NCBI RefSeq assembly: GCF_001577835.2
Contig: NC_029543.1
Location: 1,438,199-1,502,198, forward strand
Direction: 5' to 3'
From: Coturnix japonica
Taxonomy: Eukaryota > Chordata > Aves > Galliformes > Phasianidae
Length of the DNA stretch: 64,000 nucleotides
Shown here: in pieces, positions 45,021 through 56,250 of the stretch
Numbering within the stretch: position 1 is the stretch's first letter
How the letters are laid out: each line of letters starts with the position of its first letter
Position numbers and translations under genes: made by a program
Notes under the pieces: generated by a model
What the model was told of the DNA's origin: nothing
The model's database searches: none
The model's input: the letters and a program-made list of their open reading frames with translations, nothing else

Positions 45021-45725
45021 CTCCCGGCTCCGTGACCTGGTGTCAGGCTGCATGTCCCCCTTCCCTTTTCCACCCCCCCCCCTCCACACATCCAGCTCAT
45101 CCTCCATCCATGTCCAGGATGAGGTCCTGTGTTCTGTGACTCCATCAGAGATGTGGTCACACTGTTACCCCAACACAGCAGCCCTCTGTGTTTTATCAGG
45201 TGATGCTGAGTAGCTCTGGGTGAAACCCAAAGGGAAACGTTGTGCTGGGTGAATTTCAAGGCTCTAAGCTCTGTGCCCAAGGATTTTGGTCTCCTCTGGT
45301 TCCAGCTGGGCAGTGTCCCCACAGTGAGGACCACCCTTTGGCTTTGCTTTTGTTTGAGTGAATGAACGTGACCAACTATTCAAGCTGAATTAATCTTGAA
45401 AGCAAACCTTGTTTTCCCCTGGAGGTGACCAGGGAAAGACCTCTTGCTGGTTCTTCTCATATGACAATGATGGGCATCAAAGGAAACGGGCAGGTAGTAG
45501 GGTCAGACCAACCAAGGTCCTGCTTCCATGGGATGTCACCCTACAATGGCAGGATGCTGCAGGAGTGGTCAGGCTCAGCAAGGACAATCATGGAGCATAG
45601 GGGTGATGCCCAGCCCCACATCTCAGTGCTGAGGACACGGGGATGCTGCCAGCTCACCAACTCCATAAGACTTCCAAGGAGTTGAAGGAGGGTTGGCCAT
45701 CGATCAAAGGGAAACTCTGCATCCT
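45021..45725. other. Intergenic, nothing recognised
   Basis: Ordinary sequence. Confidence 0.4.
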
Positions 45726-45729
45726 CCAG

Positions 45730-46100
45730 AGCAACCCGGGATTAATTTATGTTTGTCTGAAAAGATGCTAATTAAGCCTGTTGAAGAGAAAGTTAACTTT
45801 AATACTCTGATCAAGCTGATATTAAGAAGTTGCTGAGGAGAGCTGGAAGCTGATGGAACATCGCTCTGCTCACACAGCCCTGGTGAAGGGAGAGAAGCGC
45901 ATCTGACCCAACCTGGGCTATCAGATGGGATGAAAAGTACATTTTTTCTCCCCATTTGATTGTCGATTTCCCATTCCCCCACCTGAAAACAATAATATAT
46001 ATGTATATATAAATTATTTAGGAGTGATTTGATTCGAAATGAAAACTGATCCGAAATCATTATTGAGTCGAAAGGCAGCAGAAACCGATTGTTCCCAATC
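45730..46100. promoter_or_regulatory. Candidate regulatory islands (two, separated by unique sequence)
   Basis: 45737-45830 has GGGATTAATTTATG, GATGCTAATTAAGCC, GAAAGTTAACTTTAATAC and TGATATTAAG. 45940-46090 has a TATATATGTATATATAAATT stretch, GATTTGATTCG and TCATTATTGAGTC. Confidence 0.4.
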
Positions 46101-46384
46101 GCGCCTCACGTTTGGGTTTGATTTCAGGCATCTGAGCACTGCAGGAACATTTTAAGGTCAAATCAGAGGAAACCCTTTGGAACAAAGTTGGTGTGGATGC
46201 AGCTCTTTGGGAAGGGCCCATTTATGGTCAACCCTTTATGGTGCTTTGGGCACTGTTATGGGTTGAGGGGACATGGATAGCAGTGAGGATATGAGGTATA
46301 TAAGGCCAGGGATGGTCCTCATCATCCAGGGCAGAGCGACATCCATCGAGTCAACAAAAAATCTCCTGGCAGCTCCATCTCTTT

Positions 46385-46550
46385 TTTCCCCCTTAAAGCA
46401 AACATCTTCATTACAGCTCGGAGTTGTTTAAATAAATGAATTAATATTGACAAACCATCAACAAGGCTAATAAATGATTAGTTAAAGGCATACATACATC
46501 ACATTACGGTTAGCATTAGCCGAGGCTTAATTACTTGTGGAGAGGATCCC
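46385..46550. promoter_or_regulatory. Candidate regulatory island
   Basis: TAAATAAATGAATTAATATTG, AGGCTAATAAATGATTAG, GGTTAGCATTAGC and GGCTTAATTACTTG. Very AT-rich, repeat-free. Confidence 0.42.
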
Positions 46551-46679
46551 ATTAGAGTAGGTGCTACGTCGTCGTCACCCTCCACAGCCCTCCACCCCTG
46601 CGGGGCTCCTGCTGCACCCTCAGCCCCGCAGCTGGGACCTGCAGGCTTAGGGATGTGGGGTGGTTGGGATTTGGGATGG

Positions 46680-47075
46680 CATGGGATGTGTGGATACAAC
46701 AGGCTACAGGGATGCTTTGGGATGTGGGATGCTCAGGGATGCTCTGGGATGCTCAGAGATGTAAGAATGATCTGGGATGCAGAATGCTTAGAGATTAGAG
46801 ATGTAGGATGCTCAGGGATATGGGATGCTCAGGGATGTGTGATGCTCAGGGACATGGGATGCTCAGGGATATGGGATGCTTTGTGAGATATGGGATGCTC
46901 AGTGATATGGGATGCTCAGGGATATGGGATGCTCAGGTATACAGGATGCTCAGGGATATGGGATGCTCAGGTATATAGGATGCTCAGGGATGTGTGATGC
47001 TCAGGGATGTGTGATGCTCAGGGATATGGGATGCTCAGGGACACTGACACGTGGATGCTCAGGGATGTGGGGAGG
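46680..47075. repeat. 18-bp minisatellite (GGGATATGGGATGCTCAG)
   Basis: About 15-20 tandem variants of GGGATATGGGATGCTCAG, some with GTGTGATGCTCAG. The Cys/Gly/Met-rich open frames are repeat translations. Confidence 0.93.
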
Positions 47076-47259
47076 GACACCTCTCAGTTTTCCCAGGTTG
47101 CAGCAGCACCTCAGCACATAACACCCTTCCCATCCCCATCAGTGTGATGAGTGGGATGGGCTCAGCTGGCAGAGCCAGCCCCAACCCAGGCAGGTTGGCC
47201 TCTTGGTTTGCACAGGTTGGTGAAGCACCCGGATCCAGGCAGCCTGTGAAAGGAGACAC

Positions 47260-47425
47260 CGACAAATAAAATAGGCAATAAATAATAATAACAATATCAT
47301 AAAACTTTCAAATTTATTGAAAACCAGTCCATTCTCAGAATATTGGATTTTTCCATTATTTACGCAGCTGCTGATTTTCTGTAAATATTTAATGCCCCAT
47401 GGATTTTTATTAGTATTATTTTCTT
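47260..47425. promoter_or_regulatory. Candidate regulatory island
   Basis: AATAAATAATAATAACAATA, TTTCAAATTTATTGAAAACC (an imperfect inverted repeat TTTCAA...TTGAAA), TTTACGCAGCTGCTG and AAATATTTAATGCC; then short (CTTT)n at about 47423-47439. Confidence 0.38.
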
Positions 47426-47439
47426 TCTTTCTTTCTTTC

Positions 47440-48405
47440 TGTCTCAAAGTACAAACCTGAACCACTGCTAAGCTTAAAACCTATCGCATTGTTCGGCCCA
47501 GCACAGATTGTGCCACCCCCATCCATAGGAGGAGATCCCAGAGCTGGGATTTGAGATGTCCATGGAGGATCCCAATGGATGGTGACATGTTGGGTTGCCC
47601 TATGGGTCCTTGGAGAGGACAAGATGATGGACATAGCACTGATCCCTATGTGCCACCCAAGGTCACTGTGCTTGCCCTATATCACTGGGGTGGCTGCAGC
47701 AGCAGCAGCAGCATCCTGCCCCCCCCTAAAATAGAAGGAGAAATTAAGATGAAAGGCAGCAGTGTGAGGCTCGTCCATCTGCATCTCGGCTTCGAGAGGT
47801 TTGTTAGGACTAAAGAGGTGCTTTCATCCCTCTCCAAGGTGTGTAATGCATCCCCAGCCGGCTTTCATCTCCGCTGCTTGATGGATACTTTAATGAGCAT
47901 GACGGGAAAAGTGGTGGGGGCAGCAAGAGGACCCCTCTGCTAAGGGTTCAAAACACTTTCCGTGCTGCAGCTAATGAGGGGAGAGGGGGAGAGGAGTGGG
48001 ACAGGCACTCTGTAAAGGCTAATGGGTGCAACTCTCCACTCTGGGGGGGCATTGAACCCCCTTCTGGGTGAGCCCCCACCCCCAGGACACACCACAGCAG
48101 AGTTTACAGCCAAAGGACAACTTTGCTTTGTTTTTGCACTTGTTTGATTAGAGCTAAAGTGTCACCAGGAGGGACTGAGCAGGGCTGCATTGCAGGGCCA
48201 CCTGGGGTGTCCCTGTGGAGCTGAGCCCTTCAGATCACCCCAGGGAGGAGCAAGAGGTAGAAGGGAGGTTTATTCGCATCTAGTCCATCTTGGGGCCAAG
48301 CAGACAAGCTCTTTAAACAGACCTCAAGGCAGCAAAGCTCCTTGGCTTCACTGGATGGTGACTTCTCCAAGCTATGTGTGCTGGTGAGCTGAGCACTGCC
48401 ACTGC
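47440..48405. other. Intergenic; short (CAG)n at about 47693-47712
   Basis: Six to seven CAG units; otherwise unremarkable. An AT-richer run near 47730-47760 is too short to call. Confidence 0.45.
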
Positions 48406-48409
48406 CCTC

Positions 48410-48525
48410 ATCCACCCATCCATTCATCCATCCATCCATCCATCCATCCATCCATCCATCCATCCACCCATCCATCCATCCATCCATCCTTCCTTCCTTC
48501 CTTCCATCTATCCATCCATCCACCC
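48410..48525. repeat. (CCAT)n tetranucleotide array with (CCTT)n insert
   Basis: CATC/CCAT repeats with a CCTT block near 48487-48504. Ile/His/Pro and Gly/Trp/Met/Asp open frames are artefacts. Confidence 0.96.
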
Positions 48526-49955
48526 ATCCCCATCTCCTCCCCTTGCCCTCCCATTGCCCATGCAGCATCCCAGTGTTGCCCTGCAGCAGCTCCAGCCAAG
48601 TGGAAGGGAAAAACCACACAGACACACACACACACACACACCCCATTTCCCAGAGCACGAAGGATTTGGGGCCATCTGTGCAGGGATCGACCGCTTTGCA
48701 GGAGTGCTGGGAGTTCAGAGGCTCAAAGCAGAGCCATGGGAGCACACAGGAGCAGAAGCAGGAGCTGCACTGTTGGTGTGGGGCTGGGAAATGCCACCGG
48801 GCATCAGGGATGGAGATGCTGCAGCGCTTTGGATGCTGAAATTACCCATTTGAGGCTCATGCCCCACGCACGCGCACAGCACCGGGTGGAGAGATCGATG
48901 TGTTTTTATGTTACACTGGCAGAGACACACACACAGAAAAAACCCTAAAAAAAAATACAATAAAAAACCCCCATAACAATGAAAGGAGAGGGAGGAGAGG
49001 ACGGTGTATTTAGCACTGGAGCAGCCACTGGTAATTGCCTCGGAGAGAAACATCTCAATACGCAGCAACTGCTGGACCTGGAGCTCCACTCAGTTTCTCC
49101 CTCTGCAAACACCGGATAAAAGCAGCCCTGAAACATGCAAGAATTATCCCTGTTTCCCCCCAAACTCCATTGTCTGCACCTCTATGGACTTCCCCATGGC
49201 CACACCACCTCTAAGGGTCCGTGCCCCCTGCCCATACACACCCCAGCACCTGCAGGAGCATCGGTGTCCCCCATGCTATTGGGGTCCCCATGGGACAGCT
49301 GCTCCCCACTCTTATCATCCCGGAGCCCTTCCCCTCCCTCCATCCCTTTGGCTTTTCAGTGATTCTGAAGCTTCTCATTTTCCAAGCCCAATTACACCAG
49401 CACAATACCCCCCATTGGGCTGCGCACGCTCCGCTGCGTCCCCTCACTGCCCCACGCCCAAAGGTGACAGCAGGATCAATACAGAGCCCTGGGCTCTGCT
49501 GGGGAAGGACTTTACAGCAGGGTGAATCAGTACTCGGTGCTATGGGGCCTTTGGAAGGAGATCAGTGACTTTTTGGGGTTGTAGAGGTGTTGGGAAGTGA
49601 GGCTGGGCCAGCACAGCATGGTGATGGTGTGTGCATGGAGGGATGCTCATGGAGTTGATGCTCATGGAGTTGATGCTCTTTGCTTTGGGATTTCACATTG
49701 AAGTTCATGGGCTCACCCAACCATAGAGCCTGATTTGCTGCCCCCATCCCACCCAGTGATGCTCATTGGAACAAAATCTCCCCTGTAAGCATCACTTTGC
49801 CCCAGAGATTCCCACCCCTCCCTGTATTCCACAAGCTGATGCTCACACATGCATTGAGCTGTGCCCGTTCTCAGACCCTTTGCAGCCTGTCCCCTTAGTG
49901 GGGGAGCTGGTTACAAGAAGGAGAGTGCTGGCTTCCCAAACAAGCCTCCCAGTCC
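48526..49955. other. Intergenic, no gene seen
   Basis: Includes a short (CA)n at about 48620-48640 and a GATGCTCATGGAGTT duplication near 49643-49678. No exon recognised. Confidence 0.4.
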
Positions 49956-49959
49956 ACAA

Positions 49960-50065
49960 CACATTTCCAGCCATACATAATCTAATATACGTTACCATAG
50001 CGCCAATCAATAACTCAGTAGGCCAGCTCCGAAATTATTCTCTTAAAGGGACAGCACACCTCTCG
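49960..50065. promoter_or_regulatory. Candidate regulatory island
   Basis: CATAATCTAATATACG, TTACCATAGCGCCAATCAAT (ATCAAT 50006-50011) and CCGAAATTATTC. Short, distinctive and repeat-free. Confidence 0.4.
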
Positions 50066-50935
50066 CTCCCCCTGCTCAGGTCTGTCAGCCTGGAGAACCA
50101 CTCACTCCTATACACCAGCAGGACACGATGGGGTCCCTGCATCCCATATCCCATAATAAACCCATTGCAACCTGGACAACCAGAGATAGCGGGGTGTCTT
50201 TGGGGCACATCCAGGTGCCCCATAGCCCAACCTTTCCTGTTTTCCCCCATTATAAAGGGGAAAATGGAGCATTGGAAGCCAAGAACCAAAGACCAAAAGC
50301 ATCTTTTCAGGTGGCTCCCAGGACCCTGTGGGCAAAGTCACACTGACAACTCCTCCACTCCTTCCCATTCCCTCCTTCCATCCCCTCCTCACATTAACTC
50401 TGTCACCCAACGATGCCAGCTCTGCTCGCCTTCTTTATACCTCCATCCCAACAGTGATATGGGAGAAAGAAAGAGCAATCGGGCCCTCAAAGCCAAACCA
50501 GCCTCAGCATCCAGCAATGGCTGCAAACCATCCCATCTGGGCTGGAATAGGGGAGATTTCTGCACCCCAAAAGCCAGGCGGGTTGTTGTGTTTCACCTCC
50601 ATTAGCACGAATGTGAATCACCCACAGCAGCAAAAGGGCCAAGAGAGATGGGAAGGAAATGAAGGAAATGCTTCTTCTGCTCCATCCATGGGACAACGCA
50701 GTGGTTGGAAAGTCACTCTGGCTGTTCCCACAGTGATGGGCATCCTCTGTGCTCCGACCCTCACTGCCCACCCCCCCCATGACCCTTATCTCTCCTGGGG
50801 GGCTCCCAACACTCCCTACATCCCCCCCACCCTCCACCCCAAAGGCACTGAACCATCCTTGGGCCCCCGGCAGCACCGCCAGCTGCATCCCCGCGGTCCC
50901 CGAAGGGCAGCCCGGCCCCGGCAGCGCTGTCAGCC
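50066..50935. other. Intergenic, no gene seen
   Basis: Two overlapping plus-strand frames of more than 250 codons lack domains and show neighbour-like composition. Confidence 0.4.
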
Positions 50936-50939
50936 AGCC

Positions 50940-51200
50940 CCTACGTCTTCCATTAATTCACTTCACACTGTCCATATTGATCGCTTCTGCTCTCTCCCGG
51001 CTCCCCCCATCCCCTCCTCTCCTGCCCTCCCCCTCCTCCCCTTCTTCCCCCCCCCCCAACCACCCCCCCGCCGGCTGCTGCACGATGGGCAGCCCGGGCT
51101 TCGTGCTGCATGATCCATACAAACTCACTTACTCAGGGAAATCAATGGGCTCGAAAGAGCACACGCAGCAAGGCGAGGAGCCTGTCTGGGGATCGACCGC
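50940..51200. promoter_or_regulatory. Candidate regulatory island split by a C-rich tract
   Basis: CCATTAATTCACTTC and CCATATTGATCGC (ATTGAT 50976-50981) on the left; ATCAATGGGC (51141-51146) on the right, with C/T-rich DNA between. The right half also begins a 77-codon frame discussed as a weak finding. Confidence 0.35.
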
Positions 51201-52735
51201 CCAGCAAGGAGACACAGAGAGAGGCAGCCTGCAGCCCGACGGCCCCCGCCGCCACCAATGCCATCCCCCCCCTCTCAACCCTCTCCTCCCCCCTTATGGG
51301 TCCCCAACCCCCCTCTAACCCATGGGGTTCATCAACCCGAGGTTGGAGGGGTCAGGGAGGTGGTGGGGATGCTCATCAGTGGGATACCTGCATCCCAGGT
51401 GATGTTGGGATGAGCACTGAGCTCTGCTTTGCAGCCCCATGGAGTGAATGAACGTCAGCAGGGCTGAGGATGGAGTTAAAAGCTGCTCCACCATAAAGGT
51501 GTCCTGGATGCAGCTCAAAGGGTCCCTATATCCTTTCCATAGGGCTCCACGGGGCTCCATCCCCCAAAAGGAATCATTGCAGCTGCACAAGCAGTGATTA
51601 ATAAACCCAGCTTCCCCCATCAAGGGAGGAAATCTTTATTCATACGTATCCTATAAACTAATTTTTGCGTCTTTGCAGTAAATCCATCTCCCGGCTGGCA
51701 GCTCCGCTCTGTGCCTTCAGCCCCATATCCCATAGTGGCTGAGGGGAGAGCTCCCCATAACCACACTATGGGGCAGAGTGATGCCTTCAGGTTGTGTCCC
51801 AGGGTGGGGATGTGGGGTGATCCTATAGGGTTGATGCTATAGGGGGAGCAACTCAAGCCATCCTGCCATACATGGGATAGAGATGGAAGCGGGAAGGCCC
51901 CGGGATGGTGCTTTTAGTGCTTCCCCCCCCTCCTTCTTACTGGTAAATCCTGGAAATGCCCCTGTCTGCGGGCGACCCGGAGGAGGGGGGGGGGTCTTTT
52001 CCCAGCAGACCCCATCTCTGAGATGAGTGTGGTTGTGCTGGAGACATCGTGTCTGTGCTCTGCAGCCTCCAGCCCTCAGAGCTGCTGGGGGGGCAGCGGG
52101 CAGCAGCAGCAGCACAAGGCAGCCAATGCCCCCCCACACACACTGCCCCATGTCCATAGAGCTCTGTGGTGTCCCTTTGGGGTCGGGTGGGGGACATTGG
52201 GTCTCCTCTGAGCATCCTCTGCTGGGATGTGTGGACTTTCTGCTGCAACATCCCTGTGTTGGGGGCAGCATTCAAGTTGGGGATCCCAACCACCTGCATC
52301 CCAAATCTCTTTTAGAGCTGTTCCCATCTGCCATAACTGAGATCCCACTCAGCATCATCATCCCATCCCATCCAACCCCACTAAGTCCCATGCCCTCCCT
52401 TGCCATACACCACCCCTACCCCATCCCTACCCCATCCCTACCTCCATCCCCCCCATCCCCACCCCCTGCCTGCACTGATTCTCACCCACACACCCCACAG
52501 ACCCCACCACTCAAGCATCCCACCATTGTGATGAGTCTGCAGGGTCTCAGCCAGCCCTGAGCCAAGCAGGATGAAGAAGACTCGGGGCACTGGGAATGGA
52601 GGAAGGCTGCTCTCCCCTTTCTTCTCCCCCAAGGCAATGAATCCCCCTATCAGCCCCTATCCCTACCCCAAAGCTACAAGGCCTCAGGAACCATTAAAGG
52701 ACGAGCTTTAGGAAACCAAATTCTCCAACTCACAC
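51201..52735. other. Intergenic, no gene seen
   Basis: C-rich stretches (52350-52500 with CCATCCC units); nothing else recognised. Confidence 0.4.
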
Positions 52736-52779
52736 TTTTATTCCTCCCCCCCATTTTCTCTCTCTTCCTCATCCTTTGC

Positions 52780-52930
52780 CAACGTGGGCACTCGTTACCA
52801 GTAACGAAGATCTGTGTGCATAGCAATGAGATTGATTGACCCTTCTGACCCCGGGTAGGGCCAGGGCTCCCTCCAGGGCTCCCAGGTCACCGGCTGCTGA
52901 CCATCACTCGTTGCCACGGTGACACCGATG
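52780..52930. promoter_or_regulatory. Candidate regulatory island with two RFX-type X-boxes
   Basis: CGTTACCAGTAACG (52793-52806) is an inverted repeat of RFX-type half-sites. GTTGCCACGGTGAC (52910-52923) is a good X-box. Between them lies ATTGATTGA (52831-52839), a strong ONECUT/PBX-like core. Confidence 0.5.
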
Positions 52931-52934
52931 GCCC

Positions 52935-53225
52935 CCAGGGGGGGTGTGGGATGCAGGGGGGGGGCTGGAGCAGGTCAGTGTGTCAAGGCAAGTGAATTAG
53001 AGGGATGCGAGTGGATTTGGGAGGGCGAGGGTCGAGGGGTGGGTGGCACAACGAGGTGCCCAACGGGGGGGGGTGTAACCAATGGGGTGGGGGGGAAACT
53101 GAGCTTGGGTGTGGGTGGGAGAGGGAAGGAGGGCACGAGGGGGGTGTGGGGACCTGGGGGGGGGGTCAAGGTGCGGGATGGAGGACGGAGGGGTGAGTGG
53201 AGCGCGATTCCCCCATTCCTGAGCT
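52935..53225. other. G-rich intergenic DNA
   Basis: Runs of GGGGGG and GGGTGTGG; quadruplex-prone, no gene. Confidence 0.5.
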
Positions 53226-53230
53226 CCCGC

Positions 53231-53243
53231 TGCCCTCTAGTGG
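53231..53243 (-). promoter_or_regulatory. CTCF-type motif
   Basis: On the minus strand it reads CCACTAGAGGGCAGC (extending to about 53229), matching the CTCF core CCASYAGRKGGCRS at every position. It pairs with an opposite-facing site at 53803. Confidence 0.65.
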
Positions 53244-53319
53244 GCTGCGCTGTCCCCTCACTGTCCTTTCTCCGGGTCCCGCTGCCACCGCCGCCTCTTG
53301 GGGGGGTCCCGCTGCCCCC

Positions 53320-53352
53320 AGCCCTGACCCGTCCCCCCCCCCCCCCCCCCCA
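53320..53352. repeat. Poly-C tract
   Basis: Long C run between the two CTCF-type motifs; length uncertain in assemblies. Confidence 0.8.
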
Positions 53353-53802
53353 TCCCATCGCATAGTGGGGGGGTCCCGCTGCCCCCTCCCCTTCCCACCC
53401 CCCCTGTGCTCTCAGTGTCCCCCGGCCTCCCCCCACTGCGGAGGACACAGTAGGGATGTGAGGGAGGGGGGTAGGACGGACACGGGGTGCCAGGTGCAGC
53501 CCCCCGGGGGGGGGTGTTGGGGGTCGGGAGGGGCTGCAGGGAAAGGCGCAGGGTTGGGGGCACTGTTTCTGACCCCCCTTTTTAGGGGGGTTAAATGCAT
53601 CCCAAAGCGACCGTGAGCGGGGAGTCCGCGGAGGTGCCAGGCGGGAGTTGGGGGGCACCAAGGGGTCCAAACCCACTCACCTTTTGGGGCGATGCTGGAG
53701 GACCCTAAATCCCACCCACCCCCCACGACCCCCGTACCCCCACCCCGCACCCAGTGGTCCCTCAGAGCCCCCCGTCCCGCTCCCCTGCAGTACCGCTTTT
53801 GT

Positions 53803-53816
53803 CCGCCAGGTGGCGC
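53803..53816 (+). promoter_or_regulatory. CTCF-type motif
   Basis: CCGCCAGGTGGCGC matches the CTCF core except for the tolerated G at position 3. It points right, away from the minus-strand site at 53231, giving a divergent pair about 560 bases apart. Confidence 0.62.
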
Positions 53817-54655
53817 AATAACTCCCATACGCGGCCCCAAACGCGGCCCCGTCCGCCCCCAAAGCCCCCCCGGTCCTTTCCCCCTGTGCCCCATCCCTTT
53901 CCATGTCCCCACCTTGTTTCTATCTACAAACACAGCCCCTTCCCTGTCCTTACCCTCCAGCCCAGCTCAGCCCCTATCACTGCCCCCTGCCCCATCCCTG
54001 TGTCCTCATCCCTGAGCCCTCACTGCCTGCATTGCCCACAAATCCGCCCCCATAACTGCTCAGTGGGGATGGGGACCTCACCCTCCCTATTGCAGGTCCC
54101 ACCGGGTCCCACCAGCTATAGGGACAGCATCCAGCCCTTGGGGACACCTGAATGGGGACCTAAGCATCACCCCACATCCCTCCTCCCATCGCACCTCATT
54201 TCAAGGGGGCACCCCATACCCAACGCTGCCCCCCCGGTGCCTGGGGACTCAGTGGCTGGTAGTGAAGGGGGGGAGGTGAGGACCCCTCCTCCTCCTCCTC
54301 CTCCTCCTCCTCCTGTTGCGGTTGGAGCCACGGAGTGGAAGTAACGAGCGGTGACACCGCTGCCCCAAAAGCCGCCATCAGAACAATAGGGGAACTCATA
54401 GGGGACGCGGGCGGCCCAACGCTCACCTCGGGGCTGGGGGAGCATCATTGGGATGTATGGGGACACCCCAAGGAATGGGGCAGCACGAGCAGAATGAGGG
54501 CAAGAGTGATGGTGGGGATGGGTTGGCACGTCCTATAGATGCCCCTATGTGTCCTATAGGGGCACATCCTATGGGGTGCTGCTTTGGGGTTGGGGTTGCG
54601 GAGCTGGGGCGCCTCTGGCTGCGGCAATGAGAAAGGAAACAGGCAGGAATGGAGC
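53817..54655. repeat. GC-rich intergenic with (CCT)n at about 54283-54315
   Basis: A CCT trinucleotide run of about ten units. The polyglutamate/polyproline-like open frames across it are artefacts. The rest is unique sequence with no gene. Confidence 0.6.
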
Positions 54656-54659
54656 CGGA

Positions 54660-54855
54660 GAAGCGTCGCCTTTAAAAGAATGCGGCAAAATTAGCAGCTT
54701 TACAGTCATTAATATGCAAAAATGCAAATCAGGAGGTAATTAAGCCGCAGTCCTCCGGAGGATATTTCCATCATAATGAATTCTATTGTCAGGGAAAGAG
54801 CAGCCAGGCGGATTTATGTTGCTTACATGAATATAAAATATGAGTATGGAAGGGC
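54660..54855. promoter_or_regulatory. Strong candidate enhancer island with POU octamers
   Basis: ATATGCAAAAATGCAAATCA carries ATGCAAAA (54714-54721) overlapping ATGCAAAT (54722-54729), an octamer pair for POU factors. Nearby are AGTCATTAATATG, GAGGTAATTAAGCC, the perfect palindrome TCCTCCGGAGGA (54751-54762) and CATCATAATGAATTC. Repeat-free AT-rich block in GC-rich DNA, on the right side of the CTCF pair. Confidence 0.5.
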
Positions 54856-56025
54856 CCGTCCTTGCTGCTGCTGCCGTCCCCTGCCCTGCATGGAGGGGGG
54901 CAGAGGGCACAACGACCCCATCCCTTGTGCCATCCCAAGGCACAGGGGGATGGAATTCATTGGGGTACCCTCTGCTCCTCCATGCTGTGTAGCTATAGGT
55001 GTCCAATGGGCATTGGTTATGTCCCCAAGGTGATGCCAACCCTGAGCCCTGAGCTGGGGCCATCTCCATCTCTGTGGTGTCACAGCAGGGATAGGGACAC
55101 CCCAATATAGGTGGCTTTTCCCTAAGTCCTATGAGTCCTGATGGGTCTGCAATATGGGGCAGGAGCCCAGCACCCTCCCCAGCATATAGGGACACAGGAG
55201 CCCTGGACCCTCCCCATTATATAGGGACACAGTGCCTGAGCCCCCCAGCTTGCCCCCTCCCACCCTCTATAAACATCATGTTGTCCATCCCTCCCCATAG
55301 GTGATCCCAGAGCCACAACAGGACAGCGGGCACCACCATAACCCTACATCAAATCACACCAAGCAGGACACCACATGGATCAACCCCATCATTTACCATC
55401 TCCATCCCACCAAAGACCCCTTAGCAGCCCTCAAACCCTCTGCTTGGATATGGGGTTTGTTGTTGGGGGGGGGGGGGGGTTGCAGCCTTCCCCTTTCATT
55501 CATGAGAGAGGAAAACGAAGCGAAAGGCACCCAAAACGCAGAGCTTGGCCGCGTGCCACCCTGCAGCTGCCGTCTCCCATCTCAGCCTGGCATTTTTCAA
55601 ATGTCAGACGAAAAGCTCGGGGGGCTGCGGGGGCTGCAGGGGGGTCTAAGGGGGGTAAAGGGGGGGTATAGGAGGCTGTAAAGGGGATGGGGATGTGGGG
55701 GGATGGATGGGTGCGGAAGAAGGGGGGGAAGGGACGCCCGCAACCCCTGCAGCTGTCATTGTCATTGCTGTGGTGGAGGCAGCAGGTTGGGGGGGGGGGT
55801 TGGAGGGGAGGAAAGCAGCTTCGTTTTGGTACCTCTGTGGTCGAGGCAAGAAAAGAATTTGTTGGGTTTGTTTTTGTTTTCTCGCTTTCTTCATATGGCC
55901 CCATAACCACAGTGGGGAGGGGGATCAAAGGGCTGGAGATGAGCTGGTCCCCATCCTGGGACACCCCTAAAGGGAAGAGTCCTCCCTGCCCTGTGTTGCT
56001 GGGGGTGGAAGGCAGGACTGGACTG
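54856..56025. other. Intergenic, no gene seen
   Basis: G-rich stretches at 55460-55480 and 55610-55800; no exon or transposon recognised. Confidence 0.4.
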
Positions 56026-56027
56026 GA

Positions 56028-56250
56028 CAGCCCTCATCCTCATCCTCATCCTCATCCTCATCCTCATCCTCATCCTCATCCTCATCCTCACCCTCATCCT
56101 CATCCTCATCATCCTCACCTTCATCCTCATCCTCACCTTCATCCTCATCCTCACCCTCATCCTCATCCTCCTCCCCTTCCTCATCACCTTCATCCTCATT
56201 CTCCATCCTTGTCCATGTCCTCCCCATCCCCATCCTCATCCTCATCTTCA
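56028..56250. repeat. (CATCCT)n hexanucleotide array
   Basis: Regular CATCCT units, with CACCTT and CACCCT variants becoming denser to the right. Repeat-encoded His/Pro and Asp/Glu frames are not genes. Confidence 0.95.
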
